A DNA stretch of 64,000 nucleotides from Paradesertivirga superstes (GTDB lineage Bacteria > Bacteroidota > Bacteroidia > Sphingobacteriales > Sphingobacteriaceae). The stretch spans positions 1,178,001 through 1,242,000 of the forward strand of contig NZ_JBBJCN010000001.1 of NCBI RefSeq assembly GCF_037622515.1, given 5' to 3'. The position numbers and the translations under genes were made by a program. The notes beneath the pieces are model-generated. The model ran no database searches. It saw only the letters and a program-made list of their open reading frames with translations, and was not told the DNA's origin. Below, piece by piece: positions 58,671 through 64,000 of this stretch. How positions within the stretch are numbered: the stretch's first letter is position 1; each line of letters starts with the position of its first letter.

Positions 58671-60020
58671 TTAAAGTTCCCTTATTGCTGCTTTAAACTG
58701 GTTCCCCCGATCTTCATAATTTCGGAACAAATCAAAACTGGCGCATGCCGGAGAAAGTAAAACAGTATCACCTTTAGTTGCTAAATGATAGGCTATCTGC
58801 ACCGCTTCTGATGCCGAAAATGTATTTACAATTACATCCACATCATCTTCAAAAGCGTCATGGATTCTTTTATTGTCTTTACCAAGACACACAATCGCCT
58901 TCACCTTGCTTCTCACCAGGTCGCGCAACATGCTATAATCGTTTCCTTTATCAACTCCTCCCAGAATAAGTACAACATCTGTGGTCATACTTTCAAGGGC
59001 ATACCAGGTTGAATTAATATTGGTTGCTTTAGAATCATTTATAAAATCAATGCCCGAAATTTTCCCTGCATGCTCCAGACGGTGCTCGATATTCTTATAA
59101 CTTCCCATACTTTCACGGATGGTATCGTTACGAAGTTCAAGTACTTTAGCCAAAATACCTGAGGCCATGGAGTTATAGATATTGTGTTTGCCCTGTAAGG
59201 CAAGTTCTGTGATCGACATAGTGAATGTAGGTTGATTATTATTCAGGTTTATAATTAGTTCGTTGTCTTTTAAATAAGCGCCATTGCTTACCTCTTTCTG
59301 AATTGAAAAAGGATAAGACCTGGCATAAACTTTATGGCGTTCTAAGCCCTTTACTATTTCAGCATCATCTGCACAGTAAATAAAAACATCATTTTCAGTT
59401 TGATTTTGAAGAATGCGAAACTTGGAGTCGGCATAATTCTCCATTTTATAGTCGTACCTGTCAAGATGATCAGGCGTAATATTTAAGAGGACTGCAATAT
59501 CGGCCTTAAATCCGCTCATATCATCCAGCATAAAACTACTTATCTCCAGCACGTACCAATCAAATGTTTCAGCAGCTACCTGGCGGGCAAAGCTCTTACC
59601 TATATTTCCGGCTACACCAACGTTCAGACCAGCATTCTTAAGAATGTGGTAGCTGAGCATGGTAGTAGTTGACTTGCCATTTGATCCGGTAATACAAATA
59701 GTTTTAGCATCTGAATATCTGTCCGCAAATTCAATTTCTGAAATTACCGATATCCCCTTAGACCTAATTGCCTTTATAATCGGGGCTTTCTCAGGAATAC
59801 CCGGACTTTTTATGATTTCTCCTGCTCTTAAAATAATCTCTTCGGTATGCATTCCTTCTTCGTAAGGAATTTTCAAATCATCCAGTTCGTGCTTAAAAAT
59901 CTCGGGTATTTCCCCTGAATCAGAAACAAAAACCTCGAAGCCCTGCTTCCTGGCCAGAAGTGCAGCACCTGTTCCGCTTTCGCCTGCGCCTAAAATCACT
60001 ATGTATTTCTTCTCTTCCAT
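58671..60020 (-). CDS. murD: UDP-N-acetylmuramoylalanine-D-glutamate ligase
   Basis: A 449-residue Mur ligase with ILGAGESGTGAALLARKQGF at the N-terminal Rossmann fold, ICITGSNGKSTTTMLSYHIL (Walker A), LNITPDHLDRY and FINDSKATNINSTWYALESM, where the substrate carbamylated-Lys neighbourhood lies, then VLLSPACASFDLFRNYEDRG. It adds D-Glu. Its start overlaps the mraY stop by one base, so translation is probably coupled. Confidence 0.97.
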   Translation of the reverse strand: MEEKKYIVILGAGESGTGAALLARKQGFEVFVSDSGEIPEIFKHELDDLKIPYEEGMHTEEIILRAGEIIKSPGIPEKAPIIKAIRSKGISVISEIEFADRYSDAKTICITGSNGKSTTTMLSYHILKNAGLNVGVAGNIGKSFARQVAAETFDWYVLEISSFMLDDMSGFKADIAVLLNITPDHLDRYDYKMENYADSKFRILQNQTENDVFIYCADDAEIVKGLERHKVYARSYPFSIQKEVSNGAYLKDNELIINLNNNQPTFTMSITELALQGKHNIYNSMASGILAKVLELRNDTIRESMGSYKNIEHRLEHAGKISGIDFINDSKATNINSTWYALESMTTDVVLILGGVDKGNDYSMLRDLVRSKVKAIVCLGKDNKRIHDAFEDDVDVIVNTFSASEAVQIAYHLATKGDTVLLSPACASFDLFRNYEDRGNQFKAAIREL

Positions 60021-61261
60021 TATCGAAGCTTTAGAGTGACAATAGTTAAGATTGCCAGGAATATCCCGATGATCCAGAACCGGGTGACAATTTTAGATTC
60101 GTGATAACCTCTTTTCTGGTAATGATGATGCAGGGGCGACATCAGAAAAATCCGTCGACCTTCTCCAAATTTTCTTTTGGTGTATTTAAAGTAAGAGACC
60201 TGCATAATAACCGATATATTTTCCACCAGAAACACTCCGCATAAAATAGGGATCAGCAGCTCTTTGCGGATCATTATAGAAAAAACCGCTATAATTCCAC
60301 CTATAGCCAAACTTCCGGTATCGCCCATAAATACTTGCGCTGGATAAGAATTGTACCAGAGAAAGCCTACGCAGGCACCTAAAAAAGCTCCGGCAAAAAT
60401 CACCAGTTCACTCGAATTTGGAATATAAATAATATTCAGATATTCGGCCATAATGGTATTACCTGAAACATAGGCCAGAATTGCTAGTGTAGCCGCTATA
60501 ATTGCTGAGGTCCCAGTTGCAAGCCCGTCTATCCCATCGGTGATGTTGGCTCCATTTGATACAGCGGTAATAATAACTATTACAAAAAGCAGGAATACAA
60601 CAAGTGCATATTTCTCATAACCCTCGCCCAGAAACTTAAGCACTTTGGCATAATCAAACTCATTGTTTTTATAGAAGGGAATGTTTGTTTTAGTTGACTT
60701 TAAGTTTTGCGTAAAATAATACTGATCTCCCTTTTGGTGAACTTCCAATGGTGCGACATTAGTGGTTGGAAGTTTAACCTGCTGACGAACAACAATATTT
60801 GGATGAAAATACATTGTCCATCCAACAATCAGCGCTAAAATCACCTGACCCAGGATTTTAAACTTTCCGGCCAGGCCTTCTTTGTCTTTTTTAAATACTT
60901 TAATATAATCGTCAACAAAACCAATAACGCCCAGCCAAACTGTAGTAATAAGCATCAATATGATGTACACATTATCAAGTTGAGCTAATAATAAAGTTGG
61001 AACTAAAATACCCAGAAGAATTATTAAACCTCCCATGGTAGGAGTTCCCTGCTTTTGCATCTGCCCCTCTAAACCTAGATTCCTGACAGTTTCTCCTACT
61101 TGTTTTGCACGGAGAACTTTTATCAGTGTATTACCATAGATCGTAGTAACCAACAGAGAGATTATAACCGACATGGCTGTACGAAAAGAGATATACTGGA
61201 ACACCCCCGCTCCGGGGATGTCAAATTCTCTGTCTAACCAAGTGAATAAATAATATAGCAT
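60020..61261 (-). CDS. mraY: Phospho-N-acetylmuramoyl-pentapeptide transferase
   Basis: The 413-residue protein has about ten membrane helices and MraY motifs: GTPTMGGLIILLG, GFVDDYIKVFKKDKEGLAGK with the acidic pair, TDGIDGLATG and GDTGSLAIGG, then FLMSPLHHHYQKRG. It is longer than most bacterial MraY (about 360). The extra residues are a loop of about 55 between helices (about 155-210, NIVVRQQVKLPTTNVAPLEV onward). It makes lipid I. One-base overlaps join it to murE and murD. Confidence 0.96.
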   Translation of the reverse strand: MLYYLFTWLDREFDIPGAGVFQYISFRTAMSVIISLLVTTIYGNTLIKVLRAKQVGETVRNLGLEGQMQKQGTPTMGGLIILLGILVPTLLLAQLDNVYIILMLITTVWLGVIGFVDDYIKVFKKDKEGLAGKFKILGQVILALIVGWTMYFHPNIVVRQQVKLPTTNVAPLEVHQKGDQYYFTQNLKSTKTNIPFYKNNEFDYAKVLKFLGEGYEKYALVVFLLFVIVIITAVSNGANITDGIDGLATGTSAIIAATLAILAYVSGNTIMAEYLNIIYIPNSSELVIFAGAFLGACVGFLWYNSYPAQVFMGDTGSLAIGGIIAVFSIMIRKELLIPILCGVFLVENISVIMQVSYFKYTKRKFGEGRRIFLMSPLHHHYQKRGYHESKIVTRFWIIGIFLAILTIVTLKLR

Positions 61262-62724
61262 TAGCTAAGCTGATTTAATAATTCCGTCAATATTTTTTTA
61301 TCGTCAAAAGGATATTTTACTCCTTTAATCTCCTGGTATTTTTCATGCCCCTTTCCCGCCACAACAATTATATCCCCGGGTCTGGCCAAATGACAGGCAG
61401 TACGTATAGCTTCTTTTCTGTCAACAATTGTTAAAGCCTTTCTCCGGTTGTTAGGCATCACTCCGGCATCCATATCCCTAAGAATTTGCTCAGGCTCTTC
61501 AGTACGGGGATTATCAGATGTCAAAATAACTTTATCACTCCAATCGCAGGCTACCTGGGCCATAACAGGACGCTTGGATTTATCCCTGTCGCCGCCACAC
61601 CCCAGCACAGTAATAACTTGTTCTGTCCCCTTCCGGATATTTTGAATAGTGCTCAATACATTTTGTACAGCATCAGGAGTATGTGCATAATCAATTACTC
61701 CAATTATTCCGTTTGGCGATGTGATGTAATCGAAACGCCCCTCCGCACCCTGCAAGCGACTTAAAACCGTTAGTACTTTTAAAGTATCCTGCTCAAGAAG
61801 TATCGCGGTACCATAAACAGCCAAAAGGTTATATGCATTGAAGCTTCCAACCATTTTAAACCAAACCTCTGCAGAATCTATGTTTAGCAACAATCCGCTG
61901 AACTGATTTTCAACAATCTTTGCTTTAAAGTCAGCTGCAGTTTTAAGTGCATACGTCTTTTTATGTGCTGCTGTATTTTGGAGCATCACCTTACCATTCT
62001 TATCATCAACATTCACCAGGGCAAAGGCAGATTTATTGAGTCCGTCAAAAAAGCCTTTTTTGGCCTTTAAATAGGCATCGAATGTTTTATGAAAGTCTAA
62101 ATGATCGTGGGTTAAATTGGTAAATACACCACCAGTAAATTCCAGCCCCTCTATCCTGTGCTGAGCAACAGCATGAGAACTTACTTCCATAAAGCAATAG
62201 TCACATCCCATATCGACCATATCCGCAAGCAACTTATTTAAAGCGATGGGGTCCGGAGTGGTATGGGTTGATGGAACAATAGTAGTATGAATATGATTCT
62301 GAACCGTAGAAATGAGGCCTGTTTTATATCCCAGTTCCTCAAATAACTGATACAATAAAGTAGCTACAGTAGTTTTTCCATTGGTTCCAGTTATACCAAC
62401 AAGCTTCAAATTTTTTGAGGGATTATCATAAAAATTTGAAGCAATTAAACCTAAAGCCTGGGCCGAGTCTTTGGTTTGAATATAGGTTACATCCGCTACG
62501 ATATGTTCAGGAAATTCTTCACAAACCACAGAACTTGCACCTAAACCTATTGCCTTATCAATAAAAATATGGCCATCTGTATGAGTTCCGCTTACAGCAA
62601 CAAACAAAGATCCGGATTTAATCTGACGTGAATCAAAGCAAACAGACTGCACACCTATCTCAGCAGAGCCTTTTTGACTCAGAACCGATACTCCAATTAA
62701 TAGTTCCTTTAAATTCTTCATCAT
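61261..62724 (-). CDS. murE: UDP-N-acetylmuramoyl-L-alanyl-D-glutamate 2,6-diaminopimelate ligase
   Basis: The 487-residue Mur ligase has KLVGITGTNGKTTVATLLYQ (Walker A), STHTTPDPIALNKLL, EVSSHAVAQHRIEG, and the C-terminal LTSDNPRTEEPEQILRDM, whose DNPR motif is the mark of diaminopimelate-specific MurE. It adds the third stem-peptide residue; dapA at 47976 supplies the precursor pathway. Its ATG overlaps the ftsI stop by four bases (ATGA). Confidence 0.97.
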   Translation of the reverse strand: MMKNLKELLIGVSVLSQKGSAEIGVQSVCFDSRQIKSGSLFVAVSGTHTDGHIFIDKAIGLGASSVVCEEFPEHIVADVTYIQTKDSAQALGLIASNFYDNPSKNLKLVGITGTNGKTTVATLLYQLFEELGYKTGLISTVQNHIHTTIVPSTHTTPDPIALNKLLADMVDMGCDYCFMEVSSHAVAQHRIEGLEFTGGVFTNLTHDHLDFHKTFDAYLKAKKGFFDGLNKSAFALVNVDDKNGKVMLQNTAAHKKTYALKTAADFKAKIVENQFSGLLLNIDSAEVWFKMVGSFNAYNLLAVYGTAILLEQDTLKVLTVLSRLQGAEGRFDYITSPNGIIGVIDYAHTPDAVQNVLSTIQNIRKGTEQVITVLGCGGDRDKSKRPVMAQVACDWSDKVILTSDNPRTEEPEQILRDMDAGVMPNNRRKALTIVDRKEAIRTACHLARPGDIIVVAGKGHEKYQEIKGVKYPFDDKKILTELLNQLS

Positions 62725-64000
62725 TCAAGTTCAATTGTAATTGGATACCCCTTTACAACTCTGCCTCCTGCCTGCAGTGATTGATTTACCACCCTGCCGC
62801 TCCCTTTAACTACAGGCTTCAAACCTGCATTACTTAACAAAAAAACCGCGTCTTTCAATCCCATTCCCGAAACGTCAGGAACTTGCCTGGAATTGAACTT
62901 CACTTCTTTAATTGCGATACCATTGTTGGTATCAACAACATTTACAAATTCGCTGTTTGCAGCAAACAAGGCTTTAATTCCCAAAGACTTATATACCTGC
63001 TGTGTCGATTTTTTATAACCTCCTTTTGAAACCGGCATTTTAGTATTACCTACTAATTTAGCCGATTCTACCGGACTGTACATTTCAATGTCATTGGCAA
63101 AAACCTTATCCGCTATTTCCCGAAAAGGGGGACCAGCCACCTGCGCACCATAGTATCCGTTTTTAGGATCATTGATCACCACGATTAAAGAATATTTCGG
63201 ATGATCTGCGGGGAAATACCCGCAAAAAGATGCCTGGTATTGTTTTTTTGCCCTATATCCTCTATTTCCATCAGCAACCTGGGCAGTACCTGTTTTACCA
63301 GCAACTTTATAGAACGGATTATGAATTATTCCTTTACCTGTTCCCTCAGTAATTACTCCTTCAAGCATAGCTTGTATTTTACTCAAAGTTTCATCCGAAC
63401 AAATTTTCTCGTTAATAACCCGGGCTTTAAACTGCTCGACAGTACTTCCCAACCTTCTGATTTCTCTTACAAAAATTGGCGAAACATATTTACCGTTGTT
63501 TGCTATAGCATTGTAAAACGAAAGCATTTTCAAAGGAGTAAGCTGCATTTCATACCCGTATGCCATTTGTGGCAGAGTCATATTTTTGTTCCAGCTACGA
63601 TTTTCAGGATTTTTAATCACCGGAGTGGCCTCTCCCGGAATCTGGAGCTCCATTTTCTCGTTAAGGCCCCATCTATACAAATGATCCGTAAATTTTGACT
63701 GATTTTCTTTATACGCTGTATTAACTAATTGTGCAATCGCTGCGTTTGAAGATTCCTCAAATGCCTTTTTAACAGTAACAACACCAATACTTCCATGAGA
63801 ATCTTTAATCAGGTGCCCCCGTATTTTATAGGTTCCGGTTCCAACTAGTGTGTTGGTATCCACCTTCTCATCCTCAAGGAGAGCCATATAGGAGGCTACT
63901 TTAAAAGTCGAACCAGGATCCTGATTACCTGCAATAGCATAATTAAACGTTTCCTTGTATTCGGAAGGAGCCACTTTCGTAAAGTTTGCAATCGCCCTGA
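62721..64000 (-). CDS. ftsI: FtsI-type penicillin-binding protein with C-terminal PASTA domain, cut by window edge
   Basis: The frame is open to the window end, so the N terminus and pedestal domain are outside. Within the window are the transpeptidase motifs: PGSTFKVAS (SxxK), SSNAAIA (SxN) and VAGKTGTAQVA (KTG). A linker leads to one PASTA repeat (VPDVSGMGLKDAVFLLSNAG then the VKGYPITIELE end). This layout is that of SpoVD/FtsI-like septal transpeptidases. It cross-links septal glycan made by FtsW. It is the most upstream dcw gene in this window and overlaps murE by four bases. Confidence 0.95.
   Translation of the reverse strand, partial: RAIANFTKVAPSEYKETFNYAIAGNQDPGSTFKVASYMALLEDEKVDTNTLVGTGTYKIRGHLIKDSHGSIGVVTVKKAFEESSNAAIAQLVNTAYKENQSKFTDHLYRWGLNEKMELQIPGEATPVIKNPENRSWNKNMTLPQMAYGYEMQLTPLKMLSFYNAIANNGKYVSPIFVREIRRLGSTVEQFKARVINEKICSDETLSKIQAMLEGVITEGTGKGIIHNPFYKVAGKTGTAQVADGNRGYRAKKQYQASFCGYFPADHPKYSLIVVINDPKNGYYGAQVAGPPFREIADKVFANDIEMYSPVESAKLVGNTKMPVSKGGYKKSTQQVYKSLGIKALFAANSEFVNVVDTNNGIAIKEVKFNSRQVPDVSGMGLKDAVFLLSNAGLKPVVKGSGRVVNQSLQAGGRVVKGYPITIELE

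Overview
The window looks like chromosomal DNA of a Bacteroidota member, most likely family Sphingobacteriaceae (Pedobacter-like; this is inference). Support comes from the -7 promoter boxes of the TAnnTTTG type, the rarity of Shine-Dalgarno sequences, a eukaryotic-type NADP isocitrate dehydrogenase, a bacterial histone-H1-like protein, a BamA-sized TonB-type outer-membrane protein with a carboxypeptidase-regulatory-like domain, and a serine-recombinase/tyrosine-integrase island in a tRNA-Phe gene.

Layout. (1) 1-5377 is an accessory island that continues beyond the left edge: the 3' end of a serine recombinase, four single-gene units in one orientation (two paralogous CWSC lipoproteins, a secreted jelly-roll protein, an alpha/beta hydrolase), short GTCTCA-N-AAAACGAT motifs in the gaps, two recombinase remnants fused to those motifs, and a tyrosine integrase whose gene lies next to the 3' end of tRNA-Phe (5378-5450). 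(2) 5600-22550 is mostly housekeeping: a membrane Fe-S/CCG electron-transfer pair, MtgA, the rpsF-rpsR-rplI operon, dnaX, icd, a prohibitin-like protein, a TonB-type receptor, and small stress/hypothetical proteins. (3) 22550-25710 is repeat-rich: a three-hairpin block, two 105-bp MITE-like repeats plus a related fragment, and a frameshifted, truncated amidase pseudogene. (4) 26860-31491 is a central-sugar-metabolism cluster: a BadF-type sugar kinase, a divergent Nudix-like (NrtR/AraR-type) repressor with a palindromic operator, pfkA, a translationally coupled BadF paralogue that has lost its first phosphate loop, and gap. (5) 31694-36183 is a coupled GH31 alpha-glucosidase / glgB pair for alpha-glucan metabolism. 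(6) 36450-48854 holds a penicillin acylase, an orphan LuxE-like protein, GT87/GT2 glycosyltransferases, tyrS, NudK-like, AcpH-like, YhcH-like, ligA and dapA. (7) 48906-64000 carries the histone-like protein, an alpha-oxoamine-synthase-type PLP enzyme, and a classical dcw division and cell-wall cluster read leftwards: ftsI(partial)-murE-mraY-murD-ftsW-murG-murC-ftsQ-ftsA-ftsZ.

Most original points: the cassette-like array with Tn3-end-like motifs behind a serine recombinase, and the pfkA-pseudokinase-gap cluster under a Nudix-type repressor. No rRNA and no CRISPR array were seen; the only tRNA is tRNA-Phe. All calls are from reading the sequence; no database search was run.
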